Shown piece by piece: positions 27,485 to 36,665 of a stretch of DNA of 64,000 bases. The stretch is from positions 309,617-373,616 of the forward strand of contig NZ_MCUN01000013.1 in assembly GCF_002873455.1 (NCBI RefSeq). Reading direction: 5' to 3'. Position numbers and translations under genes: made by a program. Source of the DNA: Vibrio splendidus (GTDB lineage: Bacteria > Pseudomonadota > Gammaproteobacteria > Enterobacterales > Vibrionaceae). The notes under the pieces were generated by a model. The model did not search any database. It was not told where the DNA came from and worked only from the letters and a program-made list of their open reading frames with translations. Numbering within the stretch: the first letter of the stretch is position 1; every line of letters starts with the position of its first letter.

Positions 27485-27748
27485 TGATTGTTTATTCTCT
27501 TCCGTTGATATCAATAAAATTCGAATACACTTTCGATTCTATGATACCCACAGTGCATTGCAAAGCGATTCAGGTGCTATCGTCTTAATTACCAATACGC
27601 GTATTGGTGTTCGAAAAGTAAACTTACTGGTGTGAAATTGGTGCACGCAATGCTAACCGCGACATATTTTGCTTTGTTTGATTGGAGAAGAATAAAAGGG
27701 TGAGGTATCATCCATCCGCTTCACTCGTTTACCAAGACTAAGAACCTC

Positions 27749-28123
27749 ATGTCAAAGTTGATTAACAAAATTTGGGTACACGCTTTCATGCTCTTCGCTA
27801 TGCTAATGGCCACCATTAGTGTGGACAGCATCGCGAGCAGCAATGCTCTGCAAGCCCCCCAAGCTCAATCAACTTCTGCCAATAGCTTCTCTTTCTCAGC
27901 TTCTAACATCAGTTCTGTAGAGAGCACCCCAACACCTTTTTCCAGCGTACACCCCAACGTTGAGCACCACTGCTGTGGATCGGTCTGTCTACTGAAGATG
28001 CCACCACTTATCGTTTCTGAATCTTTCGATACACAGGTTCAATCACTGGCATTGATAGAAAAAGAGCCTTCGCATAAAGCGATTGTTGCACCACAAGCGC
28101 CATACCGCCCCCCTATTTCCTAA
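27749..28123 (+). CDS. Small exported or membrane-anchored protein with a CCGSVC motif
   Basis: A 124-residue protein of unknown function. An N-terminal hydrophobic segment (VHAFMLFAMLMATISVDSIAS) is a signal peptide or anchor. A Ser/Thr/Ala-rich linker follows, then a short cysteine/histidine cluster VEHHCCGSVCLLKMPP, and a Pro-rich end. The cluster looks like a metal or thiol site. The gene is 90 bases before a dsbA-like gene in the same direction, so a redox or metal role is possible but unproven. Confidence 0.6.
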   Translation: MSKLINKIWVHAFMLFAMLMATISVDSIASSNALQAPQAQSTSANSFSFSASNISSVESTPTPFSSVHPNVEHHCCGSVCLLKMPPLIVSESFDTQVQSLALIEKEPSHKAIVAPQAPYRPPIS

Positions 28124-28213
28124 ATCTTTTGTCCCTATTTGGCAATATCTGCCACCAAGTTAAAACAGCATTTTTGCTGTATAAAATGACACCCGAATTT
28201 AGGAAATGAACAC

Positions 28214-28813
28214 ATGAAAAAACTATTTAGCCTCTTAGCCGCTCTGATCTTGAGCGCTTCAGTAAACGCCGCGCAATTTGAAGAAGGTACTCACTACAAA
28301 ATCCTTGATGTCGCGAAAGCCGACAAGCCTGTCGTTACTGAATTTTTCTCTTTCTATTGTCCGCACTGTTACAAGTTTGAAGGCGTAATTAAATACCTAA
28401 AAGCAGACTTGCCAAAGTCAGCAAGCTTCCAAAAAGTACACGTCGCTTTTATGGGTAACAACATGGCAGTGCCAATGGCAAAAGCTTACGCGACCATGAT
28501 TGCTCTAGACGCTGAAGAGAGCATGGTTCCTGCAATGTTTGCTCAGATCCATGAGAAGCAACAAACACCAAAAAATGAGGCAGAACTGCGTGAAGTGTTC
28601 ATTGATAACGGTATTGATGCGAAAAAGTTTGATGCGGCATACAACAGCTTTGCAGTGAATTCGATGCAAAAACGTTTCGATAAAGAGTTTGATCAAAGCA
28701 CGCTAACAGGTGTTCCTGGAGTTCTGGTTAACAACAAATACATCGTGAAACCGGATCAAATCAAGAGCTACGAAGAATACAATCAGCTAGTGAGTTACCT
28801 ACTCACACTTTAG
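28214..28813 (+). CDS. dsbA: DsbA-like periplasmic thiol:disulfide oxidoreductase
   Basis: A 199-residue DsbA: signal peptide [20 protein letters not shown], then the thioredoxin fold with active site FYCPHCYKF (Cys-Pro-His-Cys), a helical insert and the cis-proline loop [11 protein letters not shown]. It introduces disulfides into exported proteins. It resembles V. cholerae TcpG/DsbA, but that gene lies in a different neighbourhood in vibrios (next to rdoA), so this may be a second DsbA paralogue. Followed by a terminator. Confidence 0.85.
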   Translation: MKKLFSLLAALILSASVNAAQFEEGTHYKILDVAKADKPVVTEFFSFYCPHCYKFEGVIKYLKADLPKSASFQKVHVAFMGNNMAVPMAKAYATMIALDAEESMVPAMFAQIHEKQQTPKNEAELREVFIDNGIDAKKFDAAYNSFAVNSMQKRFDKEFDQSTLTGVPGVLVNNKYIVKPDQIKSYEEYNQLVSYLLTL

Positions 28814-28840
28814 TACTCATTCGCTTGTTTTAACTGCCTC

Positions 28841-28870
28841 AAAGCCAGTGATTTCATCGCTGGCTTTTTA
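28841..28870 (+). terminator. Intrinsic terminator after dsbA
   Basis: AAAGCCAGTGAT and ATCGCTGGCTTT form the stem around TTC, followed by TTTA. One wobble pair. Confidence 0.85.
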
Positions 28871-28936
28871 TTGATACTCACTCATAACTCACCACACTCT
28901 GTGAATAAACTCAAAGACCAGTAAACCTAAGGTCAT

Positions 28937-28978
28937 AGTTAATAGTTAATAGTTAATAGTTAATAGTTAATAGCTAAT
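28937..28978 (+). repeat. Heptamer tandem repeat AGTTAAT
   Basis: Five perfect copies of AGTTAAT (28937-28971) and one variant AGCTAAT. It lies between dsbA and ppiB, in noncoding DNA. Confidence 0.95.
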
Positions 28979-29087
28979 AAACAATAGTTAACTGGCATCC
29001 TCCAAGATTTTTCATATACTGCACTCAATTAAGCTATCCACTGTGTTGTAGCATTCAAAATAATAGCACTCAAATATTAGGACCTTT

Positions 29088-29582
29088 ATGATCATTCTGA
29101 CCACTAACTTTGGCGACATTGAAATTGAACTGAACCTTGAAAAAGCGCCAGTAACGTCGAAAAACTTTCTTAAATACTGCCAAGATGGCTTCTACGAAGG
29201 CACGACATTTCACCGTGTTATTGAAGGTTTCATGATTCAAGGCGGTGGACACACTATCGACATGACAGAAAAACCAACTCGCGCGCCCATCGTCAACGAA
29301 GCAAACCGTGGCTTAAAGAACGTGATTGGCTCTCTCGCAATGGCTCGTACTGACGCACCACACTCTGCAACGGCTCAGTTTTTTATCAACCTTGACAACA
29401 ATGATTTCCTTGATCATACAGCAACCAGCAACTCAGGTTGGGGCTACGCGGTGTTTGGCAAGGTATCGGCAGGTATGGATGTGGTCAACAAAATTGCACT
29501 TGCACCAACCACCATTCGCTGGGGACATGAAGATGTACCTTGCGAAGATATTGTGATTACTAAAGTCACTGTTCGCGACTAA
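29088..29582 (+). CDS. ppiB: Cytoplasmic peptidyl-prolyl cis-trans isomerase B (cyclophilin)
   Basis: A 164-residue cyclophilin without signal peptide, so cytoplasmic PpiB rather than PpiA. It shows the core [14 protein letters not shown] (catalytic Arg), [17 protein letters not shown] and the [19 protein letters not shown] segment. It accelerates proline isomerisation during folding. Single gene. Confidence 0.96.
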   Translation: MIILTTNFGDIEIELNLEKAPVTSKNFLKYCQDGFYEGTTFHRVIEGFMIQGGGHTIDMTEKPTRAPIVNEANRGLKNVIGSLAMARTDAPHSATAQFFINLDNNDFLDHTATSNSGWGYAVFGKVSAGMDVVNKIALAPTTIRWGHEDVPCEDIVITKVTVRD

Positions 29583-29704
29583 TTGAGAAATGGCAGTCAA
29601 TTCGCTTTTTTATCAAATAACAAAGCAATGTTGGTGCTAATTGCATTGGTATTAGTTACGATGACAATAGTTGTAAGAACACAGTGAAAATTAGGTAGCG
29701 ACGG

Positions 29705-30133
29705 ATGCCAGAAGAGTTTGATAGACAAAAAAGTTTTGGTTGGATGATCAATGTGATCGCCAATAAAGCGACCAAAGATTTCGACACGGAATTGAAAGAA
29801 CATGGCTTAACCATTGCACTATGGCCAACATTGATGTGTCTATGGGAAGAGGAAGGCATTACGCAGCGCGATATTGCTGCGAAATCCAAAGTCGAGAATT
29901 CAACAACGACCCGCACACTAGACAAATTAGAAAAGCTTGAGCTGGTGGAACGCAGGGCCGATCCAAACAGCCGTCGTTCTTTCCGAATCTACTTAACGGA
30001 AAAAGGCAAAGCACTTGAAGAACAACTTGTTCCAATCCCTGCTCGTTTAAACAAAGAGTTGATGAACGAGTTGGACGCTGAAGAACAACAACAAATGATC
30101 AAGTTGCTTCAAAAAATGGTCGCGGCAATCTGA
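29705..30133 (+). CDS. MarR family transcriptional regulator
   Basis: A 142-residue winged-helix repressor. The recognition region GITQRDIAAKSKVENSTTTRTLDKLEKLELVERRADPNSRR has the MarR helix-turn-helix plus wing with the conserved D-x-R-S/R pattern. N- and C-terminal helices for dimerisation flank it. The DMT transporter beyond the terminator faces it (convergent), so no target is obvious. Confidence 0.92.
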   Translation: MPEEFDRQKSFGWMINVIANKATKDFDTELKEHGLTIALWPTLMCLWEEEGITQRDIAAKSKVENSTTTRTLDKLEKLELVERRADPNSRRSFRIYLTEKGKALEEQLVPIPARLNKELMNELDAEEQQQMIKLLQKMVAAI

Positions 30134-30204
30134 TATTGCTGCGCTCGTTGCTTACCGAGCTTAATGCTTAAATTATGTTTCCTGAGCGCGCATTAAAAGA
30201 CAAC

Positions 30205-30236
30205 CAACACTCGGCCTTGCGCCGAGTGTTTTATTT
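30205..30236. terminator. Bidirectional terminator between marR and the DMT exporter gene
   Basis: AACACTCGGC and GCCGAGTGTT (30206-30215 and 30221-30230), then TTATTTT. It overlaps the last codons of the convergent exporter gene. Confidence 0.85.
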
Positions 30237-31097
30237 TCGTCTCGACCATTTTATATAGCAAAATAGTGAAGCAATAATCACCGCCCCGCCAAGTAACTTC
30301 TGCATCTCTACACTTTCACCAAGCACACTAACACTCAGTAACAGCGTCCACACAGGCTCAAGAATCATGATCAATGCGGCCACTTCCATGTTCACGGAAT
30401 GCTGACCGACGGTTTGTAACAAGTAGCGAATAGACGTCGCGATCACCGCAGACACAATAAACCAAAAGACTAGGGTTTTAGTGATTTCAAACTCCGGTTG
30501 AGTCGTCATGGAAGCAAATGCTAAACCACTGACACCCACCATAAACAGCTGCACACAGATTGATGCGATAGGTTTAATATTAGTAATCACACGCTTGTTC
30601 ATCACAAAATGAACTGAGAGCAACATTGATGCTAACAAAAAGTAAATCTGACTCTGCTCAACATGCCATCCATTGCCCAAGGTCAGCAATAGCATACCAA
30701 CTATCGCGATAGGAAAAGACATCCAAAATGCACGATTCGGTTTCACTCGGAAGATAACCCAAGACACAAACGGCGCAATAATCATGGCTAAGCTCATGAT
30801 GAATGCCCCTTCCGACAAACCCTCTGTCACCGATACAGCAAACACCCATACCTGTAATGAGGCAGACAGCAGCAGGCCAACACCGCAAAGAGAAAGTATC
30901 TGCTTAAGCGAAAGCTTACGAATATGGTGAATGCAAAATGGCAGAAGAATAAGACTCGCAACGAGGAATCGTACACCAATGAACACCGGCCCCGGCATTT
31001 CCAATACCACCAGCTTAGATGCTATCCATCCAATCCCAGCTAACAGGGTAGCAAATAGGAGGTAAAACTCTCCGCGCATCGCTTTCACGTTCATCAT
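30231..31097 (-). CDS. EamA/DMT family drug-metabolite exporter
   Basis: About 288 residues with ten predicted membrane helices in two EamA repeats (first FATLLAGIGWIASKLVVLEMPGPVFIGVRFLVA; second ending MILEPVWTLLLSVSVLGESVEMQKLLGGAVIIAS). Probable metabolite or drug exporter of the inner membrane; substrate unknown. The frame opens at a TTG (31139) inside the terminator of nemA, so a start at ATG 31097 or 31094 is more credible. Confidence 0.88.
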   Translation of the reverse strand: MMNVKAMRGEFYLLFATLLAGIGWIASKLVVLEMPGPVFIGVRFLVASLILLPFCIHHIRKLSLKQILSLCGVGLLLSASLQVWVFAVSVTEGLSEGAFIMSLAMIIAPFVSWVIFRVKPNRAFWMSFPIAIVGMLLLTLGNGWHVEQSQIYFLLASMLLSVHFVMNKRVITNIKPIASICVQLFMVGVSGLAFASMTTQPEFEITKTLVFWFIVSAVIATSIRYLLQTVGQHSVNMEVAALIMILEPVWTLLLSVSVLGESVEMQKLLGGAVIIASLFCYIKWSRRK

Positions 31098-31115
31098 TTT
31101 ACTCGGTCCAATAAC

Positions 31116-31151
31116 AAAAAAAGCAACCAGACTCTGCAAGGTTGCTTTTTG
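31116..31151 (-). terminator. Intrinsic terminator after nemA
   Basis: AAAAAGCAACC and GGTTGCTTTTT (11-base arms) around AGACTCTGCAA. It occupies the region before the exporter gene and shows why the TTG start there is spurious. Confidence 0.9.
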
Positions 31152-31208
31152 AAAACATTCAACAGGATAAAGATACTATCTCAATACTCTGCCTCAGGCA
31201 GCTATCTT

Positions 31209-32306
31209 TTAGCCTGCGTATTCTGGGTAATCCGTTAAACCTTTTTCAGCACCACCGAACAATGTGCTTGGATCGTGCGCCGCAAGTGGGTAACCATTTT
31301 GAATACGAGCAGGTAAATCTGGGTTCGCAACAAATGGACGACCAAAACCAACCATATCCGTTACGCCTTCAGAGACGGCTTTTGCGCCACGCTTGCTGTC
31401 GTATTTACCCGCACAAATAAGGACACCTTCATAAGCTTCACGAACCGCGGCTTTAAATGCTCTTGGCGTTTCAGGTGCATCGTCCCAATCGACTTCTGCA
31501 ATGTGCAGGTAAACAATTTTGTATAGGTTCAGTAGTGCTGCCGCTGCTGTGTAAGTCTCTACTGGCGTCGCATCAACCGTACCATTCAACGATGTGAACG
31601 GAGCAAGACGTACACCAACACGGTCAGCACCAATCGCCTCAACCATAGCTTCAACCACTTCGCCTAGGAAACGTAAACGATTTTCAATTGAACCACCGTA
31701 TTCGTCGGTGCGGTTGTTGGCTTCAGAATCAATAAATTGGTTGATCAAGTAACCATTCGCCGCGTGAAGTTCAATGCCATCAAAGCCAGCTTCAATCGCG
31801 TTCAAGGCCGCTTGACGATACTGTCCAACCACTTCTTTTATGTCTTGTTTCGTCATCTCACGGGGTTCAACCACATCAACAAAACCCGGTTCATCAGTAC
31901 CGTTGTCGATGAATACTTTTACGTTTTCTGCTTTAAGTGCAGAAGACGAAATCGGCTGCTCGCCACCAATATTATCTGGGTGTGTTACACGGCCAACATG
32001 CCAAAGCTGAGCGAAGACAACGCCCTCTTTTTCATGTACAGCATCAGTGACTTTTTTCCAACCAGCGATCTGCTCATCAGAATAAATACCCGGAGTCCAA
32101 GCGTAGCCTTGGCCCATAGGTGAGATTTGTGTGCCTTCCGCAATAATCAAACCCGCAGAAGCACGTTGAGCATAGTAAGCCGCCATCATATCGTTTGCTG
32201 AATTACCAGGTTGCGTTGCACGAGAACGAGTCATCGGTGGCATAACAATACGGTTTTTAAGCTCGATATTACCAAGTTGGATTGGTTGAAATAGTGCATT
32301 TGTCAT
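31209..32306 (-). CDS. nemA: Alkene reductase (N-ethylmaleimide reductase, Old Yellow Enzyme family)
   Basis: A 365-residue FMN-dependent NAD(P)H reductase for activated alkenes, quinones and nitro compounds. Motifs in order: N-terminal LFQPIQLGNIELKNRIVMPPMTRSRA, the substrate-binding DGIELHAANGYLINQFID (His/Asn pair), NRTDEYGGSIENRLRF and phosphate-binding VGFGRPFVANPDLP. Fourteen bases downstream of gloA on the same strand, so they are an operon, as in E. coli where nemA and gloA are neighbours. CGAGGA ribosome binding site. Confidence 0.95.
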   Translation of the reverse strand: MTNALFQPIQLGNIELKNRIVMPPMTRSRATQPGNSANDMMAAYYAQRASAGLIIAEGTQISPMGQGYAWTPGIYSDEQIAGWKKVTDAVHEKEGVVFAQLWHVGRVTHPDNIGGEQPISSSALKAENVKVFIDNGTDEPGFVDVVEPREMTKQDIKEVVGQYRQAALNAIEAGFDGIELHAANGYLINQFIDSEANNRTDEYGGSIENRLRFLGEVVEAMVEAIGADRVGVRLAPFTSLNGTVDATPVETYTAAAALLNLYKIVYLHIAEVDWDDAPETPRAFKAAVREAYEGVLICAGKYDSKRGAKAVSEGVTDMVGFGRPFVANPDLPARIQNGYPLAAHDPSTLFGGAEKGLTDYPEYAG

Positions 32307-32320
32307 TGTTATATCCTCGA

Positions 32321-32698
32321 TTAACCTAGTTGAATCAGTTCGATTTGGTAGCCGTCTGGGTCAGTAATGAAAGCGATATGTGTTGAACCACCCTTCACAG
32401 GGCCCGCTTCGCGAGTGACATTGCCACCTAGCGATTTGATCTTGTCACACGCTGCGTAAATATCTTCTACACCCAATGCTAGATGACCAAACGCGCTGCC
32501 CATCTCGTACTCATTAGTATCCCAGTTGTACGTTAGCTCTATAGTAGTGCCGCCTTGCTCATAGCCAACAAAAACCAACGTATAGCGGTAGTCTTTGTTG
32601 TCGTGGCGTTCAAGTCCCTTCATTCCCAAAACCTTGGTGTAGAACTCGATAGACTTATCTAAATCAGTAACTCGAATCATTGTGTGTAGGAATTTCAT
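32321..32698 (-). CDS. gloA: Lactoylglutathione lyase (glyoxalase I)
   Basis: A 125-residue metalloenzyme that converts the methylglyoxal-glutathione hemithioacetal to lactoylglutathione. The four metal ligands of the E. coli enzyme are present: His5, Glu54, His72 and Glu120. The [10 protein letters not shown] loop and [12 protein letters not shown] end are typical of the short Ni(II)-type enzyme. First gene of gloA-nemA; the pair detoxifies reactive carbonyls and electrophiles. I looked for a NemR box (TAGACC-type) upstream and saw none. Confidence 0.96.
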   Translation of the reverse strand: MKFLHTMIRVTDLDKSIEFYTKVLGMKGLERHDNKDYRYTLVFVGYEQGGTTIELTYNWDTNEYEMGSAFGHLALGVEDIYAACDKIKSLGGNVTREAGPVKGGSTHIAFITDPDGYQIELIQLG

Positions 32699-32913
32699 AT
32701 TTCGCCCTTGGTGCTTAAATCGTCGCCTCGTCGCACGAAGTTAACTCGTCTCTCGAAGCTAAGTTAGTGTTCGTTTAGGTTAACCTTGAGGCCACCTATT
32801 TCTCTGTTGCTAGGTATATTACTGAACACACACACATCAGTGAAATTATTAAATATTCTTATTTTAATAATTTTTTGTTATTAGGATAATAGCTAGCACA
32901 AACTAAACGACAC

Positions 32914-32941
32914 AAAAAAGGGAAGCCAACGCTTCCCTTAG
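32914..32941 (-). terminator. Intrinsic terminator after the LysR gene
   Basis: AAGGGAAGC and GCTTCCCTT (nine-base arms around CAAC) with a T run on the minus strand. It separates the regulator from gloA-nemA, leaving 32699-32913 as the gloA promoter region. Confidence 0.85.
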
Positions 32942-32955
32942 ATTTAGACTCTCAG

Positions 32956-33891
32956 TTAGAACCGAAAACGCCTATCCTTAAGAGTTTTCGACATCGCATC
33001 AGACGTATTAATCACTTGCTCTCGAAACCATTTATGAGCGGGGTCATTATTCTGCTTCTTTAACCAAATCAGATAATGAGACATCTGCTCATAATCAAAC
33101 GGAGGCTTAAAGAGTTGTAAGCCGAGCCTCTCTTGGAACTGCAGAGCCATAGAGAGTGGGACCACCGTGATGTAATCCGACTGACTACACAACAAGATAT
33201 TGCTAAACAACGACCGTCCGTGAAATGCGATTTTACGTTTGGTTAAATCCAAAGAAGTGTAATGACTCAAGCTACGTACTTTACGTCTTGTTCTGTCTAA
33301 TACGGCATGTTTTTCACTCATGAACTGCGCTTCGCTGATCTCACCTTGAATGCGAGGGTGTTCCGAACGGCACACGATGGCAAAGTCTCCCTGATACAGG
33401 GTTTCACTCACAATACTTGAATGTTCAGGAACTACGATCTCAATCATGGCATCGAACTCTTGAGTCAAAAGATCTTCATAGATGCGATCATCACTGTCTG
33501 GTTGATCAAATACTTCTAGCGACAAATTTTGATTAGGAAGCGTCGCAAAACTATCGAGCAGTACCCACTGAAGATGTTCGGGACAAGAAATAACAAACTT
33601 ACGTTCAGAGGCTTGCTCATCGAAGCTAGCCATCGATTGAAACACGCCATTCAGTTCATTGATCGGCGCTTTAATCTGTTCATACAAACTTTGGGCATAG
33701 GATGTAGGCACAACGCCACGTCCTTTTCGAACAAAAAGCTCTTGGCCAACTTCTTTTTTGAGACGTGCTAATGCGGTGCTGATGGTCGATTGATTGGTAT
33801 TAAGTTGATCCGCAGCCTTACTTAAACTGCCCTGCTCCATCACTGCAGAAAACACGGCAAGTAGGTTGAAGTTTGGGATGTCATTGCTCAT
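32956..33891 (-). CDS. LysR family transcriptional regulator next to the alkylsulfatase locus
   Basis: A 311-residue LysR-type regulator. The N-terminal helix-turn-helix is clear (FSAVMEQGSLSKAADQLNTNQSTISTALARLKKEVGQELFVRKGRG) and the effector-binding domain follows (about 95-300). The ATG at 33891 is 37 bases after the palindrome CTATCGT-AAAA-ACGATAG; copies of this palindrome also precede the downstream divergent genes, pointing to autoregulation and control of that locus. Effector unknown. Confidence 0.92.
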   Translation of the reverse strand: MSNDIPNFNLLAVFSAVMEQGSLSKAADQLNTNQSTISTALARLKKEVGQELFVRKGRGVVPTSYAQSLYEQIKAPINELNGVFQSMASFDEQASERKFVISCPEHLQWVLLDSFATLPNQNLSLEVFDQPDSDDRIYEDLLTQEFDAMIEIVVPEHSSIVSETLYQGDFAIVCRSEHPRIQGEISEAQFMSEKHAVLDRTRRKVRSLSHYTSLDLTKRKIAFHGRSLFSNILLCSQSDYITVVPLSMALQFQERLGLQLFKPPFDYEQMSHYLIWLKKQNNDPAHKWFREQVINTSDAMSKTLKDRRFRF

Positions 33892-33926
33892 ATATCACTT
33901 CTCATTAGGCGACCATAAACACTATG

Positions 33927-33944
33927 CTATCGTAAAAACGATAG
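33927..33944. promoter_or_regulatory. Palindrome 1 of three (ATCGT-N4-ACGAT), before the LysR gene
   Basis: CTATCGTAAAAACGATAG: seven-base arms around AAAA. Same ATCGT-AAAA-ACGAT core as at 36667-36680. Candidate LysR operator; see finding. Confidence 0.65.
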
Positions 33945-34336
33945 AACATACAATTGTCTCGTTTTTCATGACACTTTGTTCAACGCATTGGGATATACAT
34001 TTGACCAATAATAGCTACAATATTTTGAATTCAACAAAGACCTATTTTCTAATAACTAGACTTATATATTGAACATATCATTCATATAGATTAAAAAACT
34101 TCATCGAATAATTTTATTACAGACCATATTTATTATAGGTCGAATATAATTCATCATTTATATCTATTATTCTTTCTATTGTAAAAACCGTGTAAAGATA
34201 TCAATTTCGAAAAATTACCTACTGATAATTTATTAATCATTTCATTGATCCAGACCAAGTTAATGAACAATGTTTTCTATGTGTATATGAGCCTTTTCAA
34301 ATAAATCGACCTATCAATTTAGAGTTATAGCTACTA

Positions 34337-34367
34337 ATCGTAATTACGATATTATCAAATCGTAATT
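34337..34367. promoter_or_regulatory. Palindrome 2 of three plus an extra half-site
   Basis: ATCGT-AATT-ACGAT (34337-34350) is a perfect 14-base palindrome. ATCGTAATT recurs at 34359-34367, 22 bases (two helical turns) downstream, making an inverted pair with AATTACGAT at 34342-34350. Confidence 0.65.
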
Positions 34368-34482
34368 CTGGGTAGATACTGGTCAAAACTCTTCCTATTA
34401 TCCTGCTAACAAATCAATCATTAGCCCAAACAGAAAACTGACAAATGTTTTACTTTGGTATGTCAATCGTCATGGAAGAACC

Positions 34483-34497
34483 CCTCGATTATCGAGG
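34483..34497. promoter_or_regulatory. Perfect 15-base palindrome in the intergenic region
   Basis: CCTCGAT-T-ATCGAGG. It has no following T run, so it is not a terminator; possibly an operator. Confidence 0.35.
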
Positions 34498-34797
34498 TAT
34501 CACACGTAATAAAGACAATCGCTAGAAAGCCGCACGAATATTAATTCGAACGCCTCACAGCCATTTTATTTACGTCTGCTGACAAATAATAAATATTGAT
34601 TTGTAGAGGAGCATATTCGCTTCTTGATACCGAGAATCGGTTGTCTGGACTGAGCAATATCACTTTAAATATCATCTATTACTTTTGTTTATTATGAGCA
34701 CCAATCTACCCACATAATAGACATCTACTTTTTAAGATGTCATTAAAGATTACTTCTAGGCTGCACATTCTCTCTTCTTATTGATGTAGGTTGAGAT

Positions 34798-35424
34798 ATG
34801 AACTTTATAAAAATCGTTTTCCAGAAAATCTGGGCCGTTGTTATGGTCTTGATTAAATTCTGCCTGTTTATGGCAGTGATGTTTGCTGGTGCTTGGGCTC
34901 TTGCACCATTGGGCACCATCCATTCTAAAGACATCGACATGTCTCAATTCAACAACCATCCCAATGAAATGATGATGAACTTCTTCCAGATGGAATATTT
35001 CTCTGGTTACTTGTTCTCCGTGACAATTGCTGTGGTATTAGCCGGTGTTTACGGCATGTGGCAATTGCATGAGCTGGGTGTGCATAAAGCAAAAGAACAT
35101 AAAAGCGCTCACGTACAAATCGTGTTTGCACTGTCACTTTGCGGGCTCTTCATCAGTAAAACATTCTGGGTAATCGCCTTAGTTATCGCGTTGGCGAACT
35201 GGAAACATATCGGTCAATCACTGAGTGATGTGATTCGCCGTGGTGTACAGCCTAAACAAGCCTCTACCAATTCAGAGACTGCCGTAGTTCAGGTATCATC
35301 CGAAAAATCGGCAACAGAGCCGTCTCAAACAAATCAATCTCAAACACAACAGTCTCCAGTAGAGCAATCTTCAAAAGAACAGTCTTCAGAAGAAAAGAAT
35401 CCAACAGATAAAGAGGTCGCATAA
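34798..35424 (+). CDS. Inner-membrane protein of a HlyD-linked two-gene unit
   Basis: A 208-residue protein with membrane segments at about 12-37, 70-92 and 104-133. A hydrophilic Gln/Ser/Glu-rich tail (about 150-208, repeats such as QSSKEQSSEEK) follows. Unrecognised family; in role and order it recalls E. coli YiaW (DUF3302) paired with the HlyD-like YiaV, but I see no sequence proof. It overlaps the next gene by one base (TAATG), so the two proteins are made in step. A candidate LysR palindrome lies 450 bases upstream. Confidence 0.75.
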   Translation: MNFIKIVFQKIWAVVMVLIKFCLFMAVMFAGAWALAPLGTIHSKDIDMSQFNNHPNEMMMNFFQMEYFSGYLFSVTIAVVLAGVYGMWQLHELGVHKAKEHKSAHVQIVFALSLCGLFISKTFWVIALVIALANWKHIGQSLSDVIRRGVQPKQASTNSETAVVQVSSEKSATEPSQTNQSQTQQSPVEQSSKEQSSEEKNPTDKEVA

Positions 35425-36413
35425 TGAAAGAGATGATGATTCCATACATCCTAATTGTATGGTCACTGTTTGCGACAGGCGCACTAAAGAAGAACGTCAA
35501 AAACTACACGTGGGCTGCCATTGGCGGCGTAACAATTCTTACAGTATTAGCGGTAATCTCTCGCTTGTGGGCACCCGTTGATTTAACGAACTCAACCACA
35601 GTAAAAGCACCACACGCGGTGATGTCACCTATCTTTGGCCAGCAGATCGACAAAGTGCTTGTTGAGCACAACCAAATGGTTAAAGAAGGCGACGTAATTT
35701 ACACACTCGTCGACATCGATTCTGCCGCAGACAAAGCAAAGATCGAATCTTCAATTGTTCAGAAAGAAGAAGAAATCAAGCAAATGACTCGCGACTTAGA
35801 GCGCGCTGAAACGTCACCTGAAATCTTCAATATGCGTGACGTAGAAAAGTACGACTCAGATCTTCGAGTGCTGCACGCTGAACTTGTGTCGTTAAAAGCC
35901 GATCTACAAAAAGTAAATTGGGCGCAAGAGAAGAAAACCATTAGAGCAGAATTTGACGGTCAGGTATCGATAGTAAATATCGCTGAAGGTTCTGTAATGG
36001 GTAACATGCACCTCTACAACACCAGCAAAAAATTCCTTGAGATGCGCATTTCAGACCAAACTTACGGCTATGTTCAAGTAGGAGACTTCGCTGAGTTCTT
36101 CGTTGATGCATATCCAGGACACGTGTTCCGAGCAAAAGTACACAGCTTTAATGCAGGTACGGGTGAGTCGAGTATTTCTCCACTTCAGGGGCCACAAAGC
36201 GTAGGTCAACACGTAGTAAGAAACAGCAATGGTTTAGGTCGTACTATCGTACTTGAGATCATCGAACCAGAAGGTTTCAACATCCCAATTGGTTCAGCTG
36301 GTGCAGCTTGGATCTCGGCTGAGAAACCCCATCCGTTCTGGGGGTTCATTGATGTTATCGGTGCAGCAACGGTTCGCCTACAATCTTACAAGTCATACTT
36401 AGGCGCTTGGTAA
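35424..36413 (+). CDS. HlyD/EmrA-type membrane fusion protein
   Basis: A 329-residue periplasmic adaptor anchored by N-terminal membrane segments (IPYILIVWSLFATGAL and YTWAAIGGVTILTVLAVISRL). The biotinyl-lipoyl halves (VKAPHAVMSPIFGQQIDKVLVEHNQMVKEGDVIYTL and IRAEFDGQVSIVNIAEGSVM) flank a coiled coil (about 110-170). A beta-barrel end follows. No transporter ATPase or TolC gene lies nearby; its partner is presumably the preceding membrane protein. Translationally coupled by TAATG. Confidence 0.87.
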   Translation: MKEMMIPYILIVWSLFATGALKKNVKNYTWAAIGGVTILTVLAVISRLWAPVDLTNSTTVKAPHAVMSPIFGQQIDKVLVEHNQMVKEGDVIYTLVDIDSAADKAKIESSIVQKEEEIKQMTRDLERAETSPEIFNMRDVEKYDSDLRVLHAELVSLKADLQKVNWAQEKKTIRAEFDGQVSIVNIAEGSVMGNMHLYNTSKKFLEMRISDQTYGYVQVGDFAEFFVDAYPGHVFRAKVHSFNAGTGESSISPLQGPQSVGQHVVRNSNGLGRTIVLEIIEPEGFNIPIGSAGAAWISAEKPHPFWGFIDVIGAATVRLQSYKSYLGAW

Positions 36414-36560
36414 TACTTAACCGCTTAGTGCTATTTAACCGCTTAACAATTTAGGCACTTGATACAACTAAGACACTAAGTAAATACTAGGGTAATCAAT
36501 GATGTAACTGTTATATCAATCAATTAACAGTTACTCATGTAACAGCCATTACCTTCAAAA

Positions 36561-36591
36561 TAAATGTCCTGAATTTCAGGGCATTTTTTGT
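36561..36591 (+). terminator. Intrinsic terminator after the HlyD gene
   Basis: ATGTCCTGAA pairs with TTCAGGGCAT (36563-36572 and 36574-36583, one wobble) and is followed by TTTTTTG. Confidence 0.8.
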
Positions 36592-36665
36592 ATCCATCAC
36601 AAGATCCACTTACTCATTGATTCAGATTAAGTAAAATCGCCAATGTAATCATTAGATAAATAAAG

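Larger units (their letters stand above)
33892..34797. other. AT-rich 900-base intergenic regulatory region
   Basis: No supported coding region. It holds two copies of the ATCGT-N4-ACGAT palindrome, an extra ATCGTAATT half-site (34359-34367) and a palindrome CCTCGAT-T-ATCGAGG (34483-34497). The base composition is markedly A+T richer than the surrounding genes. It is long enough to hide a small RNA, but I see no recognisable one. Confidence 0.7.

Noticed and set aside
28937..28978. Tandem heptamers as a possible CRISPR or other array
   Set aside because: Units are seven bases and contiguous without spacers.
31098..31139. Upstream extension of the DMT exporter to TTG 31139
   Set aside because: The extension is encoded by the nemA terminator hairpin and T run.
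32699..32913. A NemR-type operator before gloA-nemA
   Set aside because: No TAGACC/GGTCTA-type dyad could be found in the region.
33866..34072. A 68-codon plus-strand frame over the LysR start region
   Set aside because: It spans the LysR start and the palindromic operator, and its composition is not coding-like.
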